A stretch of DNA of 64,000 nt from Psychrobacter vallis (GCF_904846715.1 NZ_CAJHBU010000015.1:18289-82288), one strand, 5' to 3'. Shown: positions 35,988 through 45,517, numbered from the stretch's first letter. Notes: a model not told the origin generated them from the letters alone. Made by a program: numbers and translations.

Positions 35988-37031
35988 ATGTCAACCTCAA
36001 CCAAACCTTTCTCCCCCACGCCTTTTAAACCGCCATTTTGGCTAACCAATCCGCATCTACAAAGTATTTTGCCCAAGTTTTTTGCGCCCAAAGCACCCAC
36101 TTATCGCCGTGTGGTCGAAAAAGACTCTTTGGAAGAAAGCGATATCGCTTATGATTTTTATGATGCGCATCCAGTAGAAACAGCAGCCAATGGTGAACGG
36201 GAACAAACGCCCCTTATCGTATTGTTTCATGGAATGGAAGGCAGTAGCGATAGCCACTATGCCCGTGCTTTAGCGTATCAGATGCATGCGCAAGGCTGGC
36301 ACTTCGTCGTGGCGCACTTTCGCAGTTGTGGCGGCATTCCTGCTAATGGTAGAGTTTTTTATAATGCGGGTGATACTGATGAAGTACATCATGCGCTACA
36401 AAATTTAAGTCAGCAATACACCAATATTTATGCAGTTGGGGTGTCACTTGGCGGCAATGCGCTGGCAAAATATATGGGTGAATATGCGGATAAGGCGTTA
36501 TGCGCTGGCGCAGTGGTGATTTCTGCACCTGTTGATATGTCATCGGCGGCCATTACCATGCACAACTTTTTAAGCCATCGAATTTATACGCCGTACCTGC
36601 TCAATCCGATTATCAAAAAAGCCTTAGCCAATGACATTACTCAAGATGAGATCGACTCGATCAAAGCCGTCAATCGTATCAGTGACTTTGATGATATCTT
36701 TACCGCGCCGCGTCACGGCTACCGCTCTAACAATCACTACTATCAAGCCTCATCAGCCCTTCCCTATTTGATAAAAGTGACAAAGCCTTTATTGCTCATT
36801 AGCGCCAAAGACGATCCGTTTATCGGTTTTACCGCCACGCCAAATGATGTCTCTGACAGCGTCACCATTCTCGATACGGCTCACGGTGGTCACATTGGTT
36901 ATTTGCGTTATCGCTCTGATAAAGACAAATCACCTCATCTTTATAAAAAATCAAGATTTGATATCAATTGGATACCTGAAACGGTTAGTGCGTACTTCAA
37001 TTGGATTGGTGTCGAATCACGTAAAAGATAG
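35988..37031 (+). CDS. YheT-family alpha/beta hydrolase, copy 1
   Basis: A 347-aa AB-hydrolase of the YheT/ABHD1-3 group. Start-of-domain FKPPFWLTNPHLQSILP is the family hallmark. The oxyanion region is VLFHGMEGSSDSHYAR; the nucleophile is in GVSLGGNALAKYMGEY; the acid is in LLISAKDDPFIG; the histidine in AHGGHIGY. Substrate unknown; relatives are esterases or lipases. A closely related second copy follows 143 bp downstream, so the pair is a tandem duplication. Confidence 0.88.
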   Translation: MSTSTKPFSPTPFKPPFWLTNPHLQSILPKFFAPKAPTYRRVVEKDSLEESDIAYDFYDAHPVETAANGEREQTPLIVLFHGMEGSSDSHYARALAYQMHAQGWHFVVAHFRSCGGIPANGRVFYNAGDTDEVHHALQNLSQQYTNIYAVGVSLGGNALAKYMGEYADKALCAGAVVISAPVDMSSAAITMHNFLSHRIYTPYLLNPIIKKALANDITQDEIDSIKAVNRISDFDDIFTAPRHGYRSNNHYYQASSALPYLIKVTKPLLLISAKDDPFIGFTATPNDVSDSVTILDTAHGGHIGYLRYRSDKDKSPHLYKKSRFDINWIPETVSAYFNWIGVESRKR

Positions 37032-37174
37032 GCATAAGAGGGTTTTTTGAATATTCGTTATTTGAGTAGTCGTTATTTGAGTAACCAAGCGTTCACTGAA
37101 AACCGTTGGCTTTCACCATTGCTGACGTTATGATAAGGCATTGCTTTTTAACGATAATTAAATAAGATCCCGCT

Positions 37175-38197
37175 ATGTCCACTTTGAAACCGACCAAAGA
37201 TTTCTCTCCCGCCCCTTTTAAGCCGCCATTTTGGCTGACCAATGCGCATCTACAAACGATTTTGCCGAGATTTATTGCGGCGAAAGCCCCTGAGTATCGG
37301 CGCGAACTGCTCAAAGACTCACTCGATGAGAGTGAGATTGCTTATGACTTTTATGATGCTGACGAGACGCAGACGGCTGAGGAAAAACACCAAAAGCCCC
37401 TAGTCGTCTTATTCCACGGTATGGAAGGCAGTAGCGACAGCCACTATGCGCGTACGCTCGCTCATGCCGTACAGCACAATGGCTGGCACTTTGTGGTGGT
37501 ACATTTTCGCAGCTGCGGCGGTGTCCCTGTCAAAGGGCAAGTGTTCTATCAAGCGGGCGATACCATTGAAGTTGAACACGCACTGCAATATTTAAACAAG
37601 CAATACCAAACGGTCTATAGTATTGGCGTGTCTTTAGGCGGCAATGCCCTAGCAAAATACATGAGTGAATACGGTGAGGCGGCGCTTTGTCAAGCTGCTG
37701 TGGTAGCGTCCGCTCCTGTCGATCTGATCTCATCCTCACAGGCGATGGAGCGGTTTTTGGGTCGACGTATTTATACGCCTTACCTGCTAAACCCCATTGT
37801 CAGCAAAGCCATCAAAAACAACTTGACCGAAGATGAAATCAAAGCTATTAAGGCCACCAACCGCATCAGCGAGTTCGACGATATTTTCACCGCGCCGCGT
37901 CATGGCTTTCGCTCCAAAAACGACTATTACTATCAAGCATCAGCCTTACCGCATCTGATTCACATTACCAAGCCGACCTTGATCATCAGTGCCAAGGATG
38001 ATCCGTTTTTGGGCGCGACGGCCACACGTGGCGACGTGTCTGAGCATGTGACTTTGATTGATACCAAGCATGGCGGTCATATTGGGTTTATCAATTACCG
38101 CAATCGTAAATTTGATTTGGGTTGGCTACCGAGTACGGCGATGCGTTTTTTTGTAGAAGCAACCAAGACCGATGATGACTCAGCGGCCTCTGCATAA
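37175..38197 (+). CDS. YheT-family alpha/beta hydrolase, copy 2
   Basis: The 340-aa paralogue of the preceding gene, collinear over its whole length: FKPPFWLTNAHLQTILP, VLFHGMEGSSDSHYAR, GVSLGGNALAKYMSEY, IISAKDDPFLG and KHGGHIGF. The catalytic triad is intact in both copies, so neither is an obvious pseudogene. Differences concentrate in the N-terminal 20-60 region and the C-terminus (here ends TKTDDDSAASA). It is followed 51 bp later by the thioesterase gene, possibly forming a small lipid- or ester-metabolism operon. Confidence 0.88.
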   Translation: MSTLKPTKDFSPAPFKPPFWLTNAHLQTILPRFIAAKAPEYRRELLKDSLDESEIAYDFYDADETQTAEEKHQKPLVVLFHGMEGSSDSHYARTLAHAVQHNGWHFVVVHFRSCGGVPVKGQVFYQAGDTIEVEHALQYLNKQYQTVYSIGVSLGGNALAKYMSEYGEAALCQAAVVASAPVDLISSSQAMERFLGRRIYTPYLLNPIVSKAIKNNLTEDEIKAIKATNRISEFDDIFTAPRHGFRSKNDYYYQASALPHLIHITKPTLIISAKDDPFLGATATRGDVSEHVTLIDTKHGGHIGFINYRNRKFDLGWLPSTAMRFFVEATKTDDDSAASA

Positions 38198-38248
38198 GTT
38201 ATTTATCCCCCTTCGCCTCTGCCCTACTTTTTCATTTAGAGACCGACT

Positions 38249-38791
38249 ATGTATCCATTTATCCGCTATGCCAGCACCATCGCTCACGCCGCGCTGCAAG
38301 TAAAAAAGGGCAATACCTTAACGCTAAAAGAGACCAGTGAAATTAAGTTTCGCTGCCGCCTGACGGATATCGATAATTTCTTGGAGATGAATAATGGTCG
38401 CGTGTTTACGCTATATGATTTGGGACGTATGGACTTTGCGGTACGTACGGGGCTTGGCAAACAGCTATTAAAACAGCGTTGGGGGTTGGTCGTCGCTGGC
38501 AGTACCATCCAATACCGCAAGCGTATTCGTGCCTTTGAAAAAGTCACGCTAAAGACTAAAATCGTCGGTATCGATGCGCGCTGGATGTATATCGAGCAGT
38601 CGATGTGGGTCAAGGGTAAGCCGTGCTCTTCTGCCCTACTACGTACTGGCGTCACCGAAGGCGGCAGAGTCATCGACACGTCACGTGTGCTGACGGCGTT
38701 AGGTCAATCTGATTGGAAACTACCGCTAACTGGCTATGTGGCAGAATGGATTGTAAGTGATGCTGATCGTCCGTGGCCGCCAACGGAGTGA
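38249..38791 (+). CDS. Acyl-CoA thioesterase-like hotdog protein
   Basis: A 180-aa hotdog-fold protein of the 4-hydroxybenzoyl-CoA thioesterase/THEM6-like group. Recognisable segments are CRLTDIDNFLEMNNGRVFTLYDLGRMDFAVRTGL (the conserved D-x-x-x-H/E-M-N-N region of the hotdog helix), then QYRKRIRAFEKVTLKTKIVGID. The family usually hydrolyses acyl-CoA thioesters, but the substrate is unassigned. Closely follows the yheT pair on the same strand. Confidence 0.8.
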   Translation: MYPFIRYASTIAHAALQVKKGNTLTLKETSEIKFRCRLTDIDNFLEMNNGRVFTLYDLGRMDFAVRTGLGKQLLKQRWGLVVAGSTIQYRKRIRAFEKVTLKTKIVGIDARWMYIEQSMWVKGKPCSSALLRTGVTEGGRVIDTSRVLTALGQSDWKLPLTGYVAEWIVSDADRPWPPTE

Positions 38792-38973
38792 TAATCAAAC
38801 CGCTTAGCTTAAAAGCATTACTGACTTGCACTCATTCAAGACGCGCCACAAGCAAGTAACCTTATAGCTACTATTTCATAACAAGTCATTATATAAATAT
38901 ATATAATAAATGTTAGTATATTAGTGAGTATCATATTCGACTCAACTAAATATAGTCTTATAAGGAGAATAAT

Positions 38974-39351
38974 ATGGCTAACACGACAGATTATGTCGGT
39001 ACGTTATTTGATAACAGTGAATCAAACCCAAGCAAAATCACCCTAGCCTTTACCATGGCTGGCGTGGCGCTTAAAAAAGGTCATTCTGCTACTGTGATTT
39101 TAATGGTAGATGCGGTACATTTAGCACTGCCGAATGCGCTAGCTAATGTCGATATTGGCGCGCCATTTGAACCTGCTGGTAAATTGTTAGAAGCCTTTAT
39201 CGAAAAAGGCGGACAAGTATTGGTCTGCGGCGCGTGTATGAAGCACAATGGCGTAGAAGAGTCTGCCATCGACAAGCGCTTTGAGGTGATTAGCGGTGAT
39301 GATGTGGTTGAGCTGCTGATGAACGCGAAAGGATCGTTGCAGTTGAATTAA
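38974..39351 (+). CDS. DsrE-family protein
   Basis: A 125-aa protein with the DsrE/DsrF-like Rossmannoid fold: KITLAFTMAGVALKKGHSATVILMVDAVHLA, then LEAFIEKGGQVLVCGACMKHNGV with two cysteines, the usual site of persulfide carriage. It probably handles reactive sulfur; its partner is unknown. RBS AAGGAG precedes the ATG. The preceding 180 bp is A+T-rich. Confidence 0.82.
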   Translation: MANTTDYVGTLFDNSESNPSKITLAFTMAGVALKKGHSATVILMVDAVHLALPNALANVDIGAPFEPAGKLLEAFIEKGGQVLVCGACMKHNGVEESAIDKRFEVISGDDVVELLMNAKGSLQLN

Positions 39352-39434
39352 TCATAAAAGTTAAAGAGCAGAGTTATAAGAATGGTTCAGTTTTCTTAAA
39401 TATCTTAAAAAAGGGTTATCAGTTATCAGCAAAA

Positions 39435-39583
39435 GTAGGGTGCGCCCCGCGCACCGATTGTTTGCTTTACTATTATTTCTTTTGATCTAAAGAAATAGAT
39501 AATACATACTATGACTTTAATAAAAATTAAAAGTTTTAGGGTAAGAAATTGATTAAACTTCTAGTGCGCGGGGCGCACCCTAC
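39435..39583. repeat. 149-bp element with 20-bp inverted ends
   Basis: GTAGGGTGCGCCCCGCGCAC at the left and its exact complement GTGCGCGGGGCGCACCCTAC at the right, around an A+T-rich centre with no gene. It looks like a paired REP/MITE-type element. The rest of the 463-bp gap (39584-39814) shows nothing convincing. Confidence 0.75.
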
Positions 39584-39814
39584 AGCTACTAGAAAGTTGA
39601 GGTTATAAAAGCAGAATCTTAAAAGTAGGTCAGTTTCCTTGATTATTTTTTGATAATTTAAGGGCTGACCTATTTTTTGAATAGCAAGTCAGTTTTCGAA
39701 ATATCTAAAACTAACTATTCGGCTGAAGCAGAGTATATTTACAATTTCTAATAATTAGTAGAACAACTTTGACAAAAGCTTCGCACTTGAAAGGATATTA
39801 GTATTTTTATCATA

Positions 39815-40798
39815 CTACTTCTGAACTGTAAGCTTAGGAAGTGTATAGTTTATTAGTATTAATACAGAGTCACCTCGTCTGATAGTATTTTTTCCTAGTA
39901 AGAAAATAGATTTGATACTGTCCCTAAGCGATTTTTCATGCTCCAAATAGAATTCTTCTAATTGCTTTATATTTTCAATACCTAAGCTTTTAATTCTATT
40001 TATTAGCTGATCGTAAGCCGAGCTTTCAACATCGGACTCTGTGATAATCAAATCATATTCGCCAATAAATACACTGTTTTCAAAATTAATCACCTTATCA
40101 TTCTCACTCATAAAGGATATTAACGAGGCCTTATTTATTTCAATTTGACTAGGATTGGCTTTAATATCTTGACTCAAATTCTTTTCATACTGCGCTATAG
40201 TTGATTTTAATTTCACAAACTCGATATCTGCTTGTTCGAGAAGAGCTGCAACCCTATAAAAAGTACGTTTTGCAGTAGTCGGAATTTCAAACTCGCCTTT
40301 GTAGCCTAAATCATGTTCAATTTCAGCCCATGAATGCTGTAATATTGTCCTAACTTGAAATTCAAATTTCTGTTCTTTATAGCTAGAATATTCTGGTAAG
40401 TTCGTTCTATCTTTTTTTAAATTGGCAACGTAGTGTAGACTTCTGTAACCAAATTTATCACTGTCTATTTTCCGCTTATCTACAGAATTATCCTGATCTA
40501 TAACAAATTCTTCTTCAATCATAGTTGCAATTTGATCTATTTCATCATCGAAATAGGTAATAATACGTACACCAACTATATCGGTAATATCGTTTAAATC
40601 CTTGTATTTTTCACTTTTTCTTATGATTTTATTTTCAAGACTACCTCTATCTTTAACTCTAGTCTGCACCTGATGTACTCTGATATTTTTTTGCTCAAGT
40701 AACGAGCTTATTAGACTAAGAAGAGTTTTATCAAAGTTATCTAATACGTTTTTTGAACTATCATATTCTTTCAGTATTGAATTCATTTTGTAGCTCAT
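39815..40798 (-). CDS. Stand-alone RelA/SpoT synthetase-domain protein
   Basis: A 327-aa protein (start at 40798; the ATG at 40786 is an alternative and the open frame runs to 40960). The alarmone synthetase domain is canonical: VKDRGSLENKIIRK (ATP-binding basic loop), LNDITDIVGVRII, DKFGYRSLHYV (GTP-stacking Tyr) and FEFQVRTILQHSWAEIEHDLGYK. There is no HD hydrolase, TGS or ACT domain. A helical C-terminal region of about 150 residues is unassigned. It could make (p)ppGpp, (p)ppApp or modify RNA, like small alarmone synthetases or toxSAS proteins. A+T-rich composition suggests transfer. Confidence 0.85.
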   Translation of the reverse strand: MSYKMNSILKEYDSSKNVLDNFDKTLLSLISSLLEQKNIRVHQVQTRVKDRGSLENKIIRKSEKYKDLNDITDIVGVRIITYFDDEIDQIATMIEEEFVIDQDNSVDKRKIDSDKFGYRSLHYVANLKKDRTNLPEYSSYKEQKFEFQVRTILQHSWAEIEHDLGYKGEFEIPTTAKRTFYRVAALLEQADIEFVKLKSTIAQYEKNLSQDIKANPSQIEINKASLISFMSENDKVINFENSVFIGEYDLIITESDVESSAYDQLINRIKSLGIENIKQLEEFYLEHEKSLRDSIKSIFLLGKNTIRRGDSVLILINYTLPKLTVQK

Positions 40799-40887
40799 TA
40801 GATAGATTGTTACGGAAAGTCGATAATTGTATCTTACATTATAAATACTCGAACACACTAATTTATAATTACAGATTTTGATGCATG

Positions 40888-40941
40888 TTTTAACTACAAA
40901 TTCATAGTCAAATATTTTAACTACAACTTCATAGTCAAAAC
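40888..40941. repeat. 27-bp direct tandem repeat
   Basis: Two units beginning TTTTAACTACAAATTCATAG and TTTTAACTACAACTTCATAG in tandem, about 90 bp upstream of the RelA/SpoT-domain gene. Could be operator half-sites or a recent slip duplication. Confidence 0.7.
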
Positions 40942-41043
40942 CCTCTGCACTATTCAGCAACTAAATAAACACTATCTTCTACGCTCCTTACCCTGCTCTG
41001 TTACAGTAAGTCATGCAAATATCCTAATAAAAAGGAGCCAATC

Positions 41044-42090
41044 ATGAGCTTACTTAATACCCTTAACCTTACCTATCCGATCATCCAAGCGCCAATGGCG
41101 GGCGGTGCCACCACTCCTGAGTTGATTGCGAGCGTCAGTAACTTTGGTGGACTGGGTTCATTGGGTGCTGGCATGACCGCGCCAAACGTATTGGATAGCC
41201 AAATTAATACGATTAAAGCCCTGACTGACCGACCGTTTATGGTCAACCTGATGGTGTTATCTGAGCACGAGTCGAGCACCTTTGATACCGCCATGCCGAC
41301 TTGGTTGAGTCAATATTATGAAGATCACGGCATAGTCGCCGAGTTGCCTGAACACCCCGCGCAAAACTTCGAAAACCAGCTACAAATGCTCTATGACAAC
41401 CCTGTACCTGTTGCTAGTTTTACCTTTGGTATTATCAGTGCCGAGCAAGTTCAGCACCTGCAAAGTGTTGGCACGCGCGTCATCGGTACAGCCAATCATC
41501 CACTTGAAGCGAAAGCATGGAGCGAGATTGGTGCAGATGCTGTCTGTGTACAAGGCATAGAAGCGGGCGGCCATCGCGGTGGCTGGTTGCCACAAAGTGA
41601 AACCGATCCATTGGGATTGTTGACCCTCATTAGCCAAACACGCGCTTGCACCGATATTCCTTTGATTGCCGCTGGTGGCATTATGACGGGACAGGACATC
41701 AGGGCGGTACAAGCAGCGGGTGCTGAACTTGCGCAAATGGGGACGGCGTTTTTGACCACGGATGAGTGCGGTATTAATGACACTTATAAACAGGCACTTA
41801 TTGATGCCAGTCAAGGGTTACGCAGTAGCGAGACGCGCTTGACCAGATTGTTTTCGGGTAAGCTTGCGCGTGGTTTATTAAACGATTATCTGCGTAACTT
41901 TGCTCAATTTGAGAGCGCAGATGCGCTGCCGCCCTACCCGCAACTCAATGCCATGACTAAATTTATTCGGGCTGATGCGACCAAGCGTTTGGACGCCGAG
42001 CATCTGTCGCTATGGGTAGGACAAGGTGTATCTTTGATCAGAAACGAAAGTACAGACACCTTACTGACGCGATTAATAAAAGACTTGTGA
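41044..42090 (+). CDS. Nitronate monooxygenase-type flavoprotein
   Basis: A 348-aa FMN-dependent TIM-barrel enzyme of the NMO/2-nitropropane dioxygenase family. It begins YPIIQAPMAGGATTPELIASVSNFGGLGSLGAGM, followed by PFMVNLMV. FMN-binding segments are VQGIEAGGHRGG (with the catalytic His) and PLIAAGGIMTG, with MGTAFLTTDEC closing. It probably oxidises nitronates such as propionate-3-nitronate; FabK-like enoyl-ACP reductase is a related but less likely alternative. RBS AAGGAG upstream. Confidence 0.87.
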   Translation: MSLLNTLNLTYPIIQAPMAGGATTPELIASVSNFGGLGSLGAGMTAPNVLDSQINTIKALTDRPFMVNLMVLSEHESSTFDTAMPTWLSQYYEDHGIVAELPEHPAQNFENQLQMLYDNPVPVASFTFGIISAEQVQHLQSVGTRVIGTANHPLEAKAWSEIGADAVCVQGIEAGGHRGGWLPQSETDPLGLLTLISQTRACTDIPLIAAGGIMTGQDIRAVQAAGAELAQMGTAFLTTDECGINDTYKQALIDASQGLRSSETRLTRLFSGKLARGLLNDYLRNFAQFESADALPPYPQLNAMTKFIRADATKRLDAEHLSLWVGQGVSLIRNESTDTLLTRLIKDL

Positions 42091-42091
42091 G

Positions 42092-43045
42092 TTACTGATT
42101 TTTAAGCGCTGCACGAAACGCTTTATAATCTTTTGCCGTCTGATCTGCCGCCTCTATCATCGGTATGTGCCCAACTTTAGACATGGTAATTACCTTTGCT
42201 TGCGGCATTAACTTTTTCATCACGACCGCTGTTTCAGGCTTGATGATTTTGTCCTCAGCGCCCCAGACGACGAGCGTGGGAATATTGTACTGCGCGATGA
42301 TTTTGGCACGCATTTCTACATTATCCTCGGTGATCTGTTGCAGAATCTTGGCATGCAAACCTCGGTTGGCGATGTTGGTCTGAGCAAAGACGGCCTGTAC
42401 GGTTTTGGGAATATAAGGCGGCTTGTACATCACAAGATTATACAAAGCAAAATAATCCTCCGTGTTCTGGATCAACAGCGGGCTATTCTCTATACCGCCA
42501 TCGCCAAATCTTTCTTTTGGAAATCCTGCTGACCAAAAGCCACCACTGTCGAGTAACCACAAGCTTTTAACACTATCAGGATACATAGCAGCATAGGCGA
42601 CACTGATACCGCCGCCCATTGAGTTACCGCCCACGTGGATGTTTGAAGCGGCGCCTTTTGCTTGCAATAGCTCATGTAAGCGCTGCGCCTGAGCATCCGC
42701 GCGATAGTCAGCCTGCAACGGTTTACTTGACTCACCAAAACCTAGCAAGTCTGGAATGATTAAATGGTAATCGCCCAGCTCTTTGCCAATACGGGTAAAG
42801 TTGTCTTTATTTGCACCAAATCCATGGATCAATAGTAAAGGCTCGCCGTTTAAGTTACCGCCCTCTAGATAGGTCATGGTATCGCCAGAGGCCAATGTGA
42901 GTACCTTTTTTTCAAGGTTTGCTTTATTTCGCTCATACTGTACAAGTTTTTGAGTCGTATTTACCGCAAGCGTGTTGGGTGCGGTGGTGCAGGCTACGAC
43001 CGCAACCAAGAGCAATGCTGTGATACTTGCGCGCAATAGGGTCAT
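42092..43045 (-). CDS. Alpha/beta hydrolase (esterase/lipase) lipoprotein
   Basis: The start is placed at the ATG at 43045 because AAGGAG lies just upstream; the frame begins nine codons earlier. The 317-aa product has a lipobox (LLVAVVAC). The hydrolase core follows: LLLIHGFGANKDNF (oxyanion), LPDLLGFGESSKP, the nucleophile in VGGNSMGGGISVAYA, the acid in VWGAEDKIIKP and the histidine in VGHIPMIE. It resembles cold-active esterases/lipases of Moraxella and Psychrobacter. Its stop abuts the convergent upstream gene, with only one base between. Confidence 0.85.
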   Translation of the reverse strand: MTLLRASITALLLVAVVACTTAPNTLAVNTTQKLVQYERNKANLEKKVLTLASGDTMTYLEGGNLNGEPLLLIHGFGANKDNFTRIGKELGDYHLIIPDLLGFGESSKPLQADYRADAQAQRLHELLQAKGAASNIHVGGNSMGGGISVAYAAMYPDSVKSLWLLDSGGFWSAGFPKERFGDGGIENSPLLIQNTEDYFALYNLVMYKPPYIPKTVQAVFAQTNIANRGLHAKILQQITEDNVEMRAKIIAQYNIPTLVVWGAEDKIIKPETAVVMKKLMPQAKVITMSKVGHIPMIEAADQTAKDYKAFRAALKNQ

Positions 43046-43125
43046 CAAAATCTCCTTATTCATCATAGACAACAGGCTTATCGCAATGGGTCATTCCCCA
43101 TGAAACTATAGCGGATAATAAGGCA

Positions 43126-43836
43126 TTAATCTTGACTTAATAAGAACGCCACAGCCGCTTTTGCATGAATGTCGGTAGTATCAAAGACAGGAATGGGGCT
43201 ATCTACCTGACTAATAAGCAAGCCAATCTCCGTACAGCCCAGTATCACACCCTCAGCGCCTTGCTCGGCAAGTGTTCTAATGACATCGACATAATACTGA
43301 CGTGAGCTGTCTTTGAACTGACCGACGCACAGCTCTTTTTTGATGATACGGTGTACTTCGGCACGCTCGTCCTCAGCGGGTATCAGTACTTGCAAGCCTG
43401 CATCGATCAGACGCTGCTTATAGAAGTCTTGGGTCATCGTAAACTGTGTACCTAATAACGCTATTTTGCTGAGATTTTGTTTTTTGATGGCGTCAATGGT
43501 AGCATCTGCAATATGAATAATGGGCAGATCAGTCGCTGCCTCTACATCGTCGAATAATTTGTGCATGGTGTTAGAGGCGATTATGAGCCCTTGCGCGCCA
43601 GCCGCTTGCAAGCGCGTGCCACTACTCGCCATCATCGCGCCCAACTCTTCCCATTCACCCGTTTCTTGTAGCGTATTGATAGGGCCAAAATCGACGCTAT
43701 GGATCAATAAATCTGCGGAATGTAATCCACCCAATTCAGCTTTGATACCTTCATTAATGATGCGATAGTAGCTCTCGGTGCTCTCCCAACTCATACCACC
43801 GATAATACCCAGTGTTCGCTGCTTTTGGTTTGCCAT
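43126..43836 (-). CDS. Aspartate/glutamate racemase-family protein
   Basis: A 236-aa protein with the family layout: LGIIGGMSWESTESYYRIIN, GLIIASNTMHKLFDD and, in the second half, GVILGCTEIGLLI. The second catalytic cysteine is present. In the first motif, where racemases have Cys before Asn-Thr and the YgeA type has Thr, this protein has Ser88. It could be a broad-specificity racemase with one-sided catalysis, or not a racemase. Monocistronic by appearance. Confidence 0.83.
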   Translation of the reverse strand: MANQKQRTLGIIGGMSWESTESYYRIINEGIKAELGGLHSADLLIHSVDFGPINTLQETGEWEELGAMMASSGTRLQAAGAQGLIIASNTMHKLFDDVEAATDLPIIHIADATIDAIKKQNLSKIALLGTQFTMTQDFYKQRLIDAGLQVLIPAEDERAEVHRIIKKELCVGQFKDSSRQYYVDVIRTLAEQGAEGVILGCTEIGLLISQVDSPIPVFDTTDIHAKAAVAFLLSQD

Positions 43837-44014
43837 TTTCTTTCCTTATTAGAGACAAGCAATTGTAAAAAATCATCCAATCGTAGCAAAAACAGTTATA
43901 TCATATGGATTATTTTTAAGATAATTCTGATAACTGCTCTATCAAAATTTCTCCTGTATTACCCACTCTTTTGTTCACTAATAGTCTATACCCGTCACCC
44001 TACAAGGAAGTGCT

Positions 44015-45517
44015 ATGAATACGATTCAGTCAACGCTGTATTCAAAGATTCATTTATCGACGCTATTACCGATTGGTCTACTTGCATCAGTAATAGTTCT
44101 ATTGCCTGCTTGCGGTGGTGGCGACTCAGATACAGATTCAAGCGCTTCAACGCCTCCTACCACTACTGAACCAGCCACGTCCGTAACACCAAACATCCCG
44201 ATATCTAGTAACCAAGCATTTTATGATCGTAGCTCAGCCCTTGATGATTTAACGCTAGATGACCGTACGCGTAAACATATCTATGTGGCGACAACGGGCA
44301 GCGATAATGCATCAGGTAGTGCGAACTCGCCAGTACTGACGCTACAAAGAGCGGCGGATCTCGCCACCGCTGGCACAACGGTACACATTGCCGCGGGTAC
44401 TTATAAAGGGCCTATATATATTGAAAACTCTGGCACACTGGCGCAGCCTATTATTTTTGAGGCGATGCCAAAAGCAAAAGTGGTCATTACAGGAACGCCA
44501 AGCACTGATGATGAACATCTGATTCATATCGAAAACCAAGCGTATGTGATCATTCGCGGTCTAGAATTTACTAATTTTTGGACCAATAACGATCAGATTA
44601 CACCCATTGCGATTTATGTGACTGGCAATAGTCATAATATCCTCATCGAGAACAATTATATTCATGATCTAGGCACGCGTGTCGACAACGATAATGCTAA
44701 TGCGCATGGCATCGCGGTTTACGGTACTCAGCCTATTAAGGATATTCAGATTAATAATAATCGAGTAGAAAACCTCACTCTAGGTCGTAGTGAAGCAATA
44801 GTCCTAAATGGTGATGTGACTAACTTTGAAGTGAACCATAACCAAGTCAATAATAACAATAATATTGGTATCGACGTCATTGGTTTTGAGGGCACAGCAG
44901 AGACCGCTAACGACTACGCCAGACGCGGCGATATCATCGGCAATACAGTCACGCGCAATAGCATCGTTATCAACCCTGCCTACAAAGGCGATGATCCTTC
45001 AGCTGGTGGTATTTATGTCGATGGTGGTAAGCAAGTATTTATTCAGAATAATACCGTGACTGGCAATGATATCGGTATCGAAGTCGCCAGTGAAAATTTC
45101 CAAAGATTAACAGAAGAGGTCTGGGTAGAGGGCAATACGGTCACTGATAGCAGCTATGCCGGTATTGCAGTGGGTGGTTATGATGAGCAACGTGGCGGCG
45201 TCAGACAAATCACCCTTATTAATAATACGGTCACCAATAATGACCTTGGTAAACAACAAGGTGGCCAGCTACTACTGCAATTTAATATTCAAAAATTAAG
45301 TGTTAAGAATAATACATTTACCAGCTCGCCCTCACGCTATATGGTCGTTGCCAATCAGATTGATCGCGGCGAAGTCAGCTTTCAAAATAACCGTTACCTC
45401 CCTAATCCTCTAAATAATGAGAACAGCAATTTATCCTTAATATGGGTACTCGGCAACAAAGATTTTAATAGTAGTACTGCTTTTGAAAACTGTGTGGTGT
45501 TGCTACAATGCAAATAG
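44015..45517 (+). CDS. Secreted beta-helix lipoprotein (NosD/pectate-lyase-like)
   Basis: A 500-aa lipoprotein: signal with lipobox LLPAC, then a Ser/Thr/Pro linker (to about residue 60). Next is KHIYVATTGSDNASGSANSPVLTLQRAADLA, the classic start of DUF1565/right-handed beta-helix proteins, followed by repeated NN-T/V ladders (NNYIHDLG, NNRVENL, NNTVTGND, NNTVTNND). The fold resembles polysaccharide lyases and NosD. Catalytic residues cannot be assigned. Probably surface-exposed and carbohydrate-active. RBS AAGGA upstream; a terminator follows at 45596. Confidence 0.83.
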   Translation: MNTIQSTLYSKIHLSTLLPIGLLASVIVLLPACGGGDSDTDSSASTPPTTTEPATSVTPNIPISSNQAFYDRSSALDDLTLDDRTRKHIYVATTGSDNASGSANSPVLTLQRAADLATAGTTVHIAAGTYKGPIYIENSGTLAQPIIFEAMPKAKVVITGTPSTDDEHLIHIENQAYVIIRGLEFTNFWTNNDQITPIAIYVTGNSHNILIENNYIHDLGTRVDNDNANAHGIAVYGTQPIKDIQINNNRVENLTLGRSEAIVLNGDVTNFEVNHNQVNNNNNIGIDVIGFEGTAETANDYARRGDIIGNTVTRNSIVINPAYKGDDPSAGGIYVDGGKQVFIQNNTVTGNDIGIEVASENFQRLTEEVWVEGNTVTDSSYAGIAVGGYDEQRGGVRQITLINNTVTNNDLGKQQGGQLLLQFNIQKLSVKNNTFTSSPSRYMVVANQIDRGEVSFQNNRYLPNPLNNENSNLSLIWVLGNKDFNSSTAFENCVVLLQCK

